From contig CM057152.1 of NCBI GenBank assembly GCA_029962745.1, positions 24,656,766 through 24,720,765 of the forward strand: a DNA stretch of 64,000 nt, written 5' to 3'. The position numbers were made by a program, and so were the translations under genes. Of this stretch, positions 45,971 through 56,279 are shown one piece after another (positions within the stretch are counted from its first letter, which is position 1; each line of letters begins with the position of its first letter). Below the pieces are notes generated by a model. It had not been told where the DNA came from and searched no databases. It saw nothing but the letters and a program-made list of their open reading frames with translations. This DNA comes from Echinometra lucunter. Its lineage: Eukaryota; Echinodermata; Echinoidea; Camarodonta; Echinometridae.

Positions 45971-46147
45971 CTTCTTGTTTTTATTTGTCGTTTCTTTCTT
46001 ATCTAGTTCAAGAATGGGTGGGACATCATTTTTCCGGTGCTCTCTGTCCATACTGACAGGCCATGCTGACACGACATCTGTGGCTGGGGCTGTATGGCAT
46101 TTGTAGAAAACTTCTTTTAGCAAACCAAATTCATTGTTTGACAAATT
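45971..46147 (-). CDS. FANCM: Probable FANCM exon, region after the helicase domain
   Basis: The 177-bp frame (59 codons, phase 0 at both ends) is bounded by a pyrimidine-rich acceptor ...cttcaccactttag and donor AAG|gttagttacc. A stop lies in frame just upstream, as expected of an intron edge. It begins NLSNNEFGLLKEVFYKCHTA, which resembles the human FANCM post-helicase segment FLSEEEFKLWNRLYRLRDSD (from memory), and continues with a charged, poorly conserved tail. Orientation and order fit the other FANCM exons. The 16.6-kb gap to the next exon is almost entirely the composite repeat, so exons for the long variable middle of FANCM are either lost, very divergent or missed. Confidence 0.55.
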
Positions 46148-46310
46148 CTAAAGTGGTGAAGTTGTTGCAACTTTGGATCAATTCAGGGGGTCAAGTAATC
46201 ATTTATCTTGAAGAGTCATTCCTGACCAAAACATATTTTAACAAATCTTTATCAAAATCATATTCATAAGAAAATGGGAGTTAGCACCACCCCCTTAGTA
46301 TTTTCTAGGG

Positions 46311-46436
46311 TCACTGGGAAAGGCATGGGTCATAGGCATTCCACTGGTAGTTTCCTTCCAGGCATCTTTTGCAGGTGTAGCAGAGAAAGTTTGTTCTTAC
46401 TTCATATTTCAGGTCATCTTTGCATGTACCTTTCAT
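46311..46436 (-). CDS. Short cysteine-rich frame, unrecognised
   Basis: A 41-codon frame from ATG to TGA reads MKGTCKDDLKYEVRTNFL then CYTCKRCLEGNYQWNAYDPC. The C-x2-C-x2-C spacing and neighbouring tryptophan look like a fragment of a zinc-binding domain, possibly from a transposon protein. No splice or promoter evidence. It lies just upstream of the tentative FANCM exon. Confidence 0.2.
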   Translation of the reverse strand: MKGTCKDDLKYEVRTNFLCYTCKRCLEGNYQWNAYDPCLSQ

Positions 46437-46445
46437 AAGCTAAAT

Positions 46446-46545
46446 AAATAATAATAGTAATAATGACAGTAGAAATTATAATACTACTAACAACAGCAAC
46501 AACAATAATAATGTAAAAAAAGCTAATAATAATAATAAAAATGAA

Positions 46546-46580
<35 letters not shown>

Positions 46581-46640
46581 TAATAATAATAATAATAATA
46601 ATAACAATAATGGTAATAATGATAATAATAACAACTACAA
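46446..46640. repeat. (AAT)n microsatellite
   Basis: Imperfect run of aat/gat/aac trinucleotides adjoining the dispersed repeat at 46774. Confidence 0.85.
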
Positions 46641-46773
46641 CACTATCTGCAGATCAAGGGGAATCATCCAAAATGCAGCTGAGGGAGAAAATTTCTGGTA
46701 CATGGTGGTCACTCAAAGGGAGATTCAAAGTAAGATTCAAAAATTGATTTTCTAATCATGATTAGAATTTCTA

Positions 46774-47835
46774 TTTAGGTGGTCTGTCACTTATGACAGA
46801 TCACCTTTTAATTTTGTTGGAATTTTCTTTATTTTTCTTCATATTTTCATTTTTCTTTTTCATATTTTTATTTCTATTCCTTCTTGTCCACGTGATTTCT
46901 CAAAATTGGCTCATTCAATTTTCATGAAATTTTCGTCATTCATCCGACCTATCAAGGACATGACAACCTCCCTTTTTCAAGGTCATCGGGTCATCATGAC
47001 GTCATTTTGTAAATATCTTGTCATGGTCATATCTTCATAAGGAAATGTCATTCTTAGTTCATATTTAGCATGATAAACATTCATATTAATCTACACAATT
47101 CCATCTTTTCAAACATGTGCATACGCATACGTCCGCGCGTGCCCAAATTTAAAGATGCTCAGAAATCGTCTCAAATGCGTTTTGTACATGTTTCAGGCCA
47201 TTCTAAGCCTTTGAAGCATTTTGGGCGTGCGCAAGTGGTAAATGATGTAAAAACGCTGTTTTTTCACTTGTTTAGCAATTTTGAGACTTTTCTTGACAAT
47301 TTCCATCCATTTAGAATTGATTTCAACTTACCATAAGGTCGTATGCGCGCGCCAAAGTTCAAACTCCGTGCGGGCATCAATAGGCAGAAAAGTGTAAAAA
47401 CATGCAAAAACATGCCCCTTTAAAATCCGCCATAGCTCGTTAAAAAGGTCGGGGACCCTCCCCCCCCCCCCCAATTTTTTTACATTTTCTGAAAGCCTAT
47501 GAGTTGACATTTGAATTCATGAAAAATAATTGGGGTTCGAGCAGTCAGAACATCGCCAAATTTTCATGTGAATGCAAAATTTCATTTTTTAAAATTATGA
47601 CATATTTTTTTATCTTTAATCAAGACTATCTCGCTTTTTGTTGGTCGATTTTCGCTGGGATTTCAGTATGTTGTAGCTGAGACAATGCTCTACTATAAAG
47701 ATTGACTTTATTTTTTATTTCGAGAACGGCATCATACTCTAATTTTACAATAAATGGAGGCATGTCAATTTTTCACATTTTGCGTGTATTGTCTATGGGA
47801 CATGACCTTTTCCGAATTCTTGATTCTAGATTCCA
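46774..47835 (+). repeat. Dispersed repeat with palindromic tip (inverse copy at 61765-62615)
   Basis: Starts with the self-complementary aggtggtctgtcacttatga/cagatcacct. It runs through 'caaggtcatcgggtcatcat', 'ggccattctaagcctttgaa' and 'ggaggcatgtcaatttttca'. The inverse of the same series is at 61765-62615, with some segments deleted. No ORF with a recognisable domain. Element class unknown. Confidence 0.75.
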
Positions 47836-48440
47836 ATAATTCCAATAACGGCGATTCTAATCACGATCCAACTAGCAGTAAGGAGTGCGATTTTTCAGAA
47901 TAACTGCAATTACTTGCCATGCGTTGTGTGTGTGAATGAACAACAGTTTGCTTGCAGTGGATGTGCTATGCACTGCATGCTATCTCAACACCTCTGATCT
48001 AGTATTGATAGCATTAAAACAAAGAAGTGTTCATTAGTACATGTAGTTTTCATTGAGTTTGCTGCAGTACTTTTTGCAGCCCCTCGATGGTTGATGTGTT
48101 TTGGAAAGTATTTCCCCCTGTCGAGATCGTGTTAAAAAGAAGTTCAAGGAAAAGTTTGTGGGCTTTTGTGCCTGTTTTCATTCCATCTTCATGTGTGTAA
48201 ATGGAAATCAAAATTTTAATCACGATCTAAATTTCGATCTTTCCCTGTGTGTGAACGGTCACAATGAAATTGAAATCTGGATCGCAATTAGAATCCGGAT
48301 TCAAATTTCAATTCCTCTTGTGTGTGAATGCACCTTTGGAAGACCTCATTAATTCATTTTTCTGTTAAATGATATCATGAGGAAATAAACTAATGGTCTA
48401 TGACTTGAACTCTAAATCAGACGATGAACTGAAAAAACAT
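47836..48440. other. Non-coding, possible MITE remnants
   Basis: Contains 'gtgtgtgaatgaac' and 'gtgtgtgaatgcacctt' near 47927 and 48320 with 'aatcacgatc' motifs inverted or repeated between them. This suggests a short inverted-repeat element, but I cannot place its ends. Confidence 0.35.
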
Positions 48441-49920
48441 CATACTCAGGGCGCTTGCCCCGCTTGCCCGGGGCAAGTGAAAGTCACGGGCGGGCAAGCA
48501 AATGTAAAAATCACTTGCCCGATCGGGCAAGTGGTGATTTTTACAAAAAAAATATTCGACATGAAATTAGCCTATGGAAAGTTGGAAAAAATCACGATTT
48601 CCCCCATAATCTCAAACCGGCAGAAACCCGAAAAATTAAAGTACGATTACCATGATTTATTGATAAGTTTATGGTCACTTATTGTCCGAAAACAGTCTGT
48701 GGAGGCTGCATACTGAAAACAAAAACACGCTAATTCACCGCGAGCGAGGTGTCCATTCCACTAGATCCCAAACTGACTCGACCACACAAGACTCGCATCA
48801 TGATACGATATCGAACTTGGCCTGAATGATTTCATGCCCACCATAAAATTTAATCAAAAGGGCACTAAGGAACAAGCTCTGTGCTTGCAATTACGAATGT
48901 CTATTTTTTAATGATGTCCGTTCGTTTTTAATACATTTCTTTCTTCAAAAATATCTTGACAAGACTTGTCATACTTTTGTATAGCTTCCATTTATTTCTC
49001 TTCACGATTACGTGAGTGAGCTCCTTCGCTCATAAGTACAGTTACGCCAGGGCTTAAATAGTGCAATTGCCTTAAGTAGTTTTCACCCATGTCCGCATAC
49101 AGTGCATATAAATGTGTTTCCCGCCTTGACTGTTTCATTTGTAATGGCAAGAGTCGATCGGGCCAGACCTGAAATAACTCAGTTTGTAGGTCATACTTGA
49201 TGATTAAAAACGACAATCGGAGGTGAATTCTAGACATTTTAGCGTAATAAATTAATATCACCATACCTTCAAACTTTCAAATGTAAAGATAATTTGTTAA
49301 TTTACACATATTTACACATTTTGGGGGATATTTCTCGAGTTGAAGTGATGTTTCCGAGTAACTCATAGTCTGTGGAAATTTTAACATTTGTGAAGACTAG
49401 AGATTTTATTGGGCGTGCATATGAGAAATTGAAACTTGAAACGTGTACATTTCGATCCACTTTAATGCCAAAATTAAGAATATGCTCGACGAAGTCACAT
49501 TTATTCAGTAGGAATTACACAATGAAAATCGGGGACTTATAGTTCTTACATCTGGTTTAGTTGATTTTTAGTGCGTATGTCTTGTAACTAAGTTTATTCC
49601 GGGCACTCGATATTTCAAAATATTGAAATCTGGACGCCCGGCTGGACCCCAAGAAAAAATGCTAGTGTGGAGCCCTGTTATACCTCACTCTATTTATTTT
49701 TTTTCCAACATTATTCTAGATCTACATGAAGGGAAACCGCCGTTATTTTTTTCTTGAAAGGATTTTAAACATTTTGCAAAAAACCTTAAATGACTTAAGC
49801 CTTATTTAAAATGATAGTTACTAAAAAAAAAAAATGATAACAACAAAGGAAATAAAAAAGAAAATTCGGGCAAGTTGTTATTCCTTCCGGGCATCCAATT
49901 TTTTTTTTTACTTGCCTGAC
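48441..49920. repeat. Repeat-like segment with gggcaagt motifs at both ends
   Basis: The left edge (48450-48535) has several copies of cttgcccg or cgggcaag in both orientations. The right edge (49860-49920) has 'cgggcaagtt' and 'acttgcctgacag'. It ends abruptly where DIRS copy C begins. The minus-strand frame 48992-49264 (LSPGVTVLMSEGAHSRN) has no recognised domain. It may be one 1.5-kb mobile element. Confidence 0.4.
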
Positions 49921-50376
49921 AGGATCATTCTGAGCTTCCCCGAGCGTTTGGGAATAACGAAAACCGGGAAGAGACATGGGGATGGTCTCTCACCCATTCT
50001 ATCGTGCCCTTTTCCAGCAGCCCTTGAATCTCTGAAGAGATGTGCTCCTGGAAAAGGGGCGAGAGAGTCGGAGGGTCGGGTCGGATGACACCATGGGGGA
50101 GTGGTTCTACGTTTATGTAGAAGCCTCCTCGCACTATGGAGAGAACGTTAGCGTCTTCGGTAATTTCTTCCCAAGCGGGAAGAAAGTACTGAAGACTACC
50201 CCTGACTCTGTCCCCCAACGCCCGGGGCACACCTTCAAATGCGCCGTGGGGGCTGGGCCGAACCTCGGCCACGACCACAACCTTTGCTCTTCTTCTTACC
50301 CTTGGATGAAGAGCTTGCCTTAGCTCCAAATGACTGTTGGGCATTGGGCACGACCTGCTGTGGGAAAGTCTGAGCC
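49921..50376 (-). mobile_element. DIRS copy C, RT-side fragment
   Basis: Almost identical to 26184-26640 of copy B: end of gag, and the RT frame MPNSHLELRQALHPRVRRRA through GGFYINVEPLPHGVIRPDPP up to EWVRDHPHVSSRFSLFPNA. It starts abruptly at 49921, so the rest of RT, RNase H, recombinase and left terminus are missing. At 50376 it is split from its gag half by the 3.8-kb insertion. Confidence 0.9.
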
Positions 50377-50584
50377 CATAGGCGGATCCAGGTTTTGACC
50401 AAAGGGGGGGCTTGCCACCGAACGGCGCACATGTTTTTGCGTTTTAGCGGCGGCACCAGAGAATCGTCACAAAAATAATTAGTTACTACGTCAGAAAATC
50501 GAGGGGGGGGGGGTTGTCGTTGACATTGGACGCATTTATCATTCTAAAGAGGGAGTCTGACCCTGATAAATAGAATTTCTCAAA

Positions 50585-52960
50585 ATCTAAATATTATACG
50601 AGCGAGCGCAGCGAGCAAGGAAAAATATGTATACTCTTTTAGTCTTTTTTATGGTAGGTGATAACTCGTCATCAAAATACATGATGGGCCTCGCTTGCCG
50701 AATTTGTTTGCTTTCCCAAATCCATCTTGTATCTGAATATTATACGAGCGAGCGTAGCGAGGGAGGAAAAATATATATACTCTTTTTTATGGTAGAAGTG
50801 ATAATTCTTCATCAAAATACATGATGGACCTAAAGATATCTGAATTATTTGGTCACCTCTCTCGCCTGTTTCATTCGCTTTCAAGGACAATCCTAAATCT
50901 TAATATCATACGAGCGAGCGCAGCGAGCGAGGAAAAATATATAATCTCTTTTTCGTGGTAGAAGTGATAATTATTCGTCCAAATACACGATGGAATTAAC
51001 TATGAGATATCTACCTTATACATGTATATCCGATCACCTCACTTGCTGATTTCGTTTGCTTTCCCAAAACCATCTTGTATTTGAAAGCTGTATTATACGA
51101 GCGAGCGTAGTGAGCAAGGAAAAATACACACAATAAAAATGAAAGTTTTTCATCAAAATACACGATGGGCCTTTAAGATATCTATTTTGATATATTTGGT
51201 CACCTCTCTTACCTAATTTATTTGCTTTCAAAGACCATCCTGCATCTAAATATTATACGAGCGAGCGCAGCGAGCCAGGAAAAATATATATACTCTTTTT
51301 TATGGTAGGTGATAACTCTTCATCAAAATACAATGATGGGCCTCGCTTGCTGAATTTGTTTGCTTTCCCAAATCCGCCTTGTATCTGAATATTATACGAG
51401 CGAGCGCAGCGAGCGAGGAAAAATATATATATACTCTTTTTTATGGTAGAAGTGATAATTCTTCATCAAAATACATGATGGGCCTAAAGATATCTGAATT
51501 ATCTATTTGGTTACCTCTCTCGCCTGATTCATTCGCTTTCAAAGATATTGCTGAATTCGTTTGCTTTCCCAAATCCATCTTGTATTTGAATGCTGTATTA
51601 TACGGGCGAGCGTAGCGAGCGAGGAAAAATACACATAATAAAAATGAAAGTTTTTCATCAAAATACACGATGGGCCTTTCAGATATCTATTTTGATATAT
51701 TTGGTCACATTAAAAAAAAAAAATCTAAATCTTAATATCATATGTGCGAGCGCATCGAGCGAGTAAGTAAAAAAAAGGTATACTCTTTTTCATGGTAGAA
51801 GTGATAATTCTTCACCCAAACATGCCAAATATACGATGGAATTAACTATGAGATATCTAAATTATATACATGTACATTTGATCACTTCGCTTGCCGAATT
51901 CATTTGCTTTCCCAAATCCATCTTGTATCTGAATGCTGTATTATACGAGCGAGCGAGGAAAATTACATGTAATAGAAATGAAAGTTCTTCATCAAAATAC
52001 ACGATTGGCCTTTAAGATATCTATTTTGATATATTTGGTCACCTCTCTTTACCTTATTTATTTGTTTTCAAAGACCATCCTGCATCTAAATATCATACGG
52101 GCGAGCTCAGCGAGCGAGGAAAAATATAGATACATTTTTTTTAATGCCTAGAAGTGGTAATTTTCCATCCCAATACATGATGGGCCTCGCTTGCCGAATT
52201 TGTTTGCTTTCCCAAATCCACCTTGTATCTGAATACTATACGAGCGAGCGTAGCGAGCGAGGAAAAATATATATACTCTTTTTTTATGGTAGAAGTGATA
52301 ATTCTTTATCAAAATACATGATGGGCCTAAAGATATCTGAATTATCTATTTGGTCACCTCTCTCGCCTGATTCATTTGCTTTCAAAGATATTGCTGAATT
52401 CGTTTGCTTTCCCAAATCCATCTTGTATTTGAATGCTGTATTATACGAGCGAGCGTAGCGAGCGAGGAAAAATACACATAATAAAAATGAAAGTTTTTCA
52501 TCAAAATACACGATGGGCCTTTCAGATATCTATTTTGATATATTTGGTCACATTAAAAAAAAAAATCTAAATCTTAATATCATACGTGCGAGCGCAGCGA
52601 GTAAAAAAAAGGTATACTCTTTTTCATGGTAGAAGTGATAATTCTTCACCCAAACATGCCAAATATACGATGGAATTAACTATGAGATATCTAAATTATA
52701 TACATGTACATTTGATCACTTCGCTTGCCGAATTCATTTGCTTTCCCAAATCCATCTTGTATCTGAATGCTGTATTATACGAGCGAGCTAGGAAAATTAC
52801 ATGTAATAGAAATGAAAGTTCTTCATCAAAATACACAATTGGCCTTTAAGATATCTATTTTGATATATTTGGTCACCTCTCTTACCTTATTTATTTGTTT
52901 TCAAAGACCATCCTGCATCTAAATATTATACGGGCGAGCTCAGCGAGCGAGGAAAAATAT
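50585..52960. repeat. Satellite-like array with 'cgagcgagcgcagcgagcga' motif
   Basis: About 15 units of roughly 140-200 bp, each centred on 'tatacgagcgagcg.agcgag' then 'gaaaaatatatatactcttt', 'gaagtgataattcttcatca' and 'tacatgatgggcc.aaagat'. A higher-order period of about 845 bp is visible: 51338-52140 recurs nearly unchanged at 52182-52980. Not coding, and frames crossing it are fortuitous. Confidence 0.85.
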
Positions 52961-53168
52961 AGATACATTTTTTTTAATGCCTAGAAGTGATAATTTTCCA
53001 TCAAAATACATGATGGGCCTAAAGATATCTAAATTATCTATTTGTTCATCTCACTTGCAGAAGGGCTTTGACTCTATGTCCTTGTACATGCAGATAAATA
53101 AATGTAAATGTCTACTCTCTCAAAAAAAGAGAGATAAAGAAATAAAAAGAATTATATATATGTAACAA

Positions 53169-53620
53169 ATGACAAAGATTCTGCGCGATCTAAAAGCTTG
53201 CGTAACCCTTTTTTATGCTGAGAAGACTAACACCATGCACAGACAGAGACACTATGCTTTTATATCTTACATGTATTATACGATGATACATCCTAATGAC
53301 TACTGTAACCTTATATGGATGAAACATGATATACAGTGCCTATCAAAATGATCCAAATACTTCAAAACAGAGCTCTGAGAATTGTTTTGCAGGTTTTGCA
53401 AGAAAACTTACTCAGGTTTCAAGCTTCTGATTAACCTGTTACCTGATGAATATGTTCCACTAAAATAGAAATTAAACAGCACATTTTTTATGGCGTATTT
53501 ATATAAATAAAACAATACAAAAAGTCAATAATCATGAATTAAATCATCCCTCACTGAAATCAAATATTATCCAGTCTCTCTACTATCATATGAAGAATAA
53601 CTATAATAGTTATATATAAT
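53169..53620 (+). pseudogene. LINE reverse transcriptase C-terminal fragment, decayed
   Basis: Reads YMYYTMIHPNDYCNLIWMK (53265-53320) and, after a frame break, MIQILQNRALRIVLQ (53349-53393). These match the conserved LINE C-terminal series 'YPYLTYCNSIWG ... LQKKALRLI' seen intact at 21200-21330. Stops and frameshifts follow. It is a relic inside the 3.8-kb element. Confidence 0.65.
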
Positions 53621-53689
53621 TACACTAGTGATTTCCAACGCTGATTAACAGCTAGAGGACCACTATCAATAAACTTCTAACCAGTTGTA

Positions 53690-53945
53690 GCTTCGAATCA
53701 AGCGGTGCCGATTAGTCTTGACCGGCGGCGGTGTTCGAATCAAGCGGCGCCGATTAGTCTCGTTAGCTAGCGCCTCCGGTGTTCGAATCAAGCGGCGCCG
53801 ATTAGTCTCGTTAGCTAGCGCCTCCGGTGTTTGAATCAAGCGGCGCCGATTAGTCTTGCCCGGCGTCGGTGTTCGAATCAAGCGGCGCCGATTAGTCTCG
53901 CTAGCGCCCCCGGTGTTTGAATTCAATCAAGCGGCGCCTATTAGC
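53690..53945. repeat. GC-rich minisatellite, six units of 42-48 bp
   Basis: Units 'ttcgaatcaagcggcgccga' + 'ttagtctcgttagctagcgc' + 'ctccggtg' repeat about six times with small indels. GC content jumps sharply from the AT-rich flanks. Confidence 0.85.
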
Positions 53946-54195
53946 CTATCTTCATGGAGACACTGTACTTACACCTGCACAACAGTACGAGAATACACCC
54001 GACAGTGGCCTGTACTTAATGGAGAAGAAGAAGAAGGAGAAGAAGATACAGTGCTAACCCGTCTTATGTTTTGTTTTTTGTTTTCTTCCTTCCCCCCCTT
54101 TTTTTTTTTTTCTTTTTTAGGTAGCGGCGCCTTCGGCGCCATGCAAAAATCAGGGGGGCTTGCGCCTCCAAGCCCCCCCTCTGGATCCGCCACTG

Positions 54196-56279
54196 GAGCC
54201 CCCTGGGTCGAGGCAACGGGACTGGCGCCTGAGCCTTCGGCTTAGGAGCCGAGGCTTTAAGACATCTAGAAAGTTCCGCCGCTTGCTTGCGGGAGTCCAC
54301 TTCTTGTTGGATCACCTCTGTCACCTTGCCTCCGAAGAGGAGTTGGCCGGAATGGGGAACATCTGCCAGAAGGGCAGGGATGTCCCCTTCCGCTATGCCC
54401 AGAGAGGAAAGCACAAGTTTCCTTCTGGCATCAGTGGCCAGAGCCGCCATGATGGAAAGCTCTGACCATAATGCCCCTGTTAAAGATAAGAGGGATTCTT
54501 CAAGGAGCAATATGTCCGAATCTGACACCTGGAGTTCCTGACTCCTCGCCCGAAGCGAAAGAAGGGACCCCAGATATGCAGTAAGACGAAGAGCAGATCT
54601 GGCTTGCCGCTCTGACTCAGAAACCTTTCTGCCGCCCTGTGGGGCCCGCTATCGAAGCGAACCCCAAGCCTCCAGCCTAGATGGATAAGATCTGGGGAGA
54701 GGGACTTACACTCAAAGAAGTCAAGAGTGTCCTGGTCAGCGAAGGGAAAGTCCTTGGCCAAAGGGCGAAAACTGGACCTGGAAGATGGAAGCTTGGAAGA
54801 AAAGTCAGTGTAGACTTTTTTAAAGTCTTCTGTCAGAGGTATGCCCTTGGAGGAACGCTCCCTCCTGAATAGGAGGGATGAGTGTCCCTTATCTTCCCGA
54901 TTAGTCGGATAGACTTCAGGAAGATATTTCTCTAGCAGGGCTTGAGCATCGGTAGCCAGAGCGCGCTCTGACTGAGGGCCGACGTCCGCCTGCGAAGAGG
55001 CATCATCCTCCGAGAATCCGGACTGAGAAGCCTGATCCCAAGAAGGACGGGCTAAATAGTCCCAAGATTCCTCCCCAGGCGGAGCACCCAGTGCCGCTGG
55101 AAGCTCCAACCGGGCGGTCAAAGGCTGAGCGCGGTCTTCAACAGTTGAGAGTCGGATACCCAAGGAGTGAAACCGGATCCCAGCCCACTGTGAACAGTGG
55201 TAGAAGCTATAGGGAAAACACAGTTTCTACCCGGATAACCGGTAAAACCGAAATTGGTAACCGAAAAATTGGTATCCGGAACCGAAACCGGAAGCGAAAC
55301 TGGAACCAGAACGAGAACCAGATGCGGGTCGGGTAGGGTATCCGAGTCAAGTGTGGTGGAGGGTCCAGCCAATGCTCGATGCTTGGGAAGATAATGCTAG
55401 AGCGAGAACCAGATCTCGCCTCTAATCCCCCCAGAGCTAGACGCGTCCCTGCAGGGGGGGAGGCGCATGTCGTAGAAGCCGTGGACTTTGTAGACATAAT
55501 GAATCTGATATGAGAAATGCGAGAGGGGTTAACCCGAACGCAGAGAAAGAAATTACAAGACGTAAGAACGCTTAACAGAAAGAGTCCACTCCAATGGAGG
55601 ACCGAATAAATTACCAAGCGAGGAGTAGAAATTAACTAAGTAAGAACCCCTCCACGCCCGAAAGGAACAGCTGCCTAAACTGTAAAAGGAATTAGACGTA
55701 AACAATGTCTAAAGACGGCAGCTACTACGGAACAAAAATGAATAGGCCAGCACTCAAGAGAGAGGAGATCCCAATTCAAAAGTTGCCTAAGAATAACAGC
55801 GTGTAAACAAAGAACAACCCCAGCGGAGAGGGAACAAAACAGACAGGGGAACCCAACAGACAGGGGAACACAGGGAATGTGTGTGTGACCCAGACACCGT
55901 TCGAAAAGAACGTGCCGAAGGGGAAGAAATGACGGCAAATAACTAAAGAAAATACCGTCAAGAGCTGTGACGAATGAAAAATCCGTCAGACCAACGTAAG
56001 AATTAATAATTGGTGGACGGAATAAGAATACTGAGCAATCCCAAAAAGCGCTAAAATTGTGATAAATGCAATTTTGGCGCAGACTTATCACAATAAGGTG
56101 TGATCTCTATGACAGCGAGAGAGGAAGAGGAAGAATATGGCGCCTGTGCATGCGCTGTTGGTGGATGGGAAGGTACTATACTCGGGCGGGCATGCGCGTT
56201 GTGACTTAAAACTTTTCTCAAATGATGGCTAGACCCAGAGGGACTAGCAAATAGGTAGATACATTGATTTATTGCTGTA
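54196..56279 (-). mobile_element. DIRS copy C, gag half and 5' terminus
   Basis: Parallels 26645-29153 of copy B. The gag frame 54480-55163 carries GEESWDYLARPSWDQASQ and ends in SDILLLEESLLSLTGALW. The start MSTKSTASTTCASPP lies at about 55500, and the right terminus gatttattgctgta ends at 56279. Relative to copy B it has small deletions near 55110-55150 and 55340-55380 and several frameshifts. It abuts fragment E without a visible duplication, as expected for DIRS integration. Confidence 0.9.

Larger units (their letters stand above)
50377..54195. mobile_element. 3.8-kb inverted-repeat element inserted in DIRS copy C
   Basis: The ends CATAGGCGGATCCAGG (left) and, in complement, CAGTGGCGGATCCAGAGG (right) are inverted and both followed by a GGGGGGGCTTG run. 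A 5-bp GAGCC flanks both sides (50372-50376, 54196-54200). Copy B is continuous here (26630-26650), which proves the insertion. The CAGTGGCGGATCC-type tip recalls hAT elements, but these normally duplicate 8 bp, so the family is uncertain. The interior is a satellite-like array, a LINE fragment and a minisatellite. No transposase. Confidence 0.8.

Noticed and set aside
48992..49264. 90-codon minus frame with LSPGVTVLMSEGAHSRN
   Set aside because: No recognisable domain or splice context. It lies in a repeat-like segment.
50585..52980. Regularly spaced repeats that might suggest a CRISPR array
   Set aside because: The units are long, diverged, tandem and lie inside a eukaryotic transposon. 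There are no unique spacers and no cas genes.
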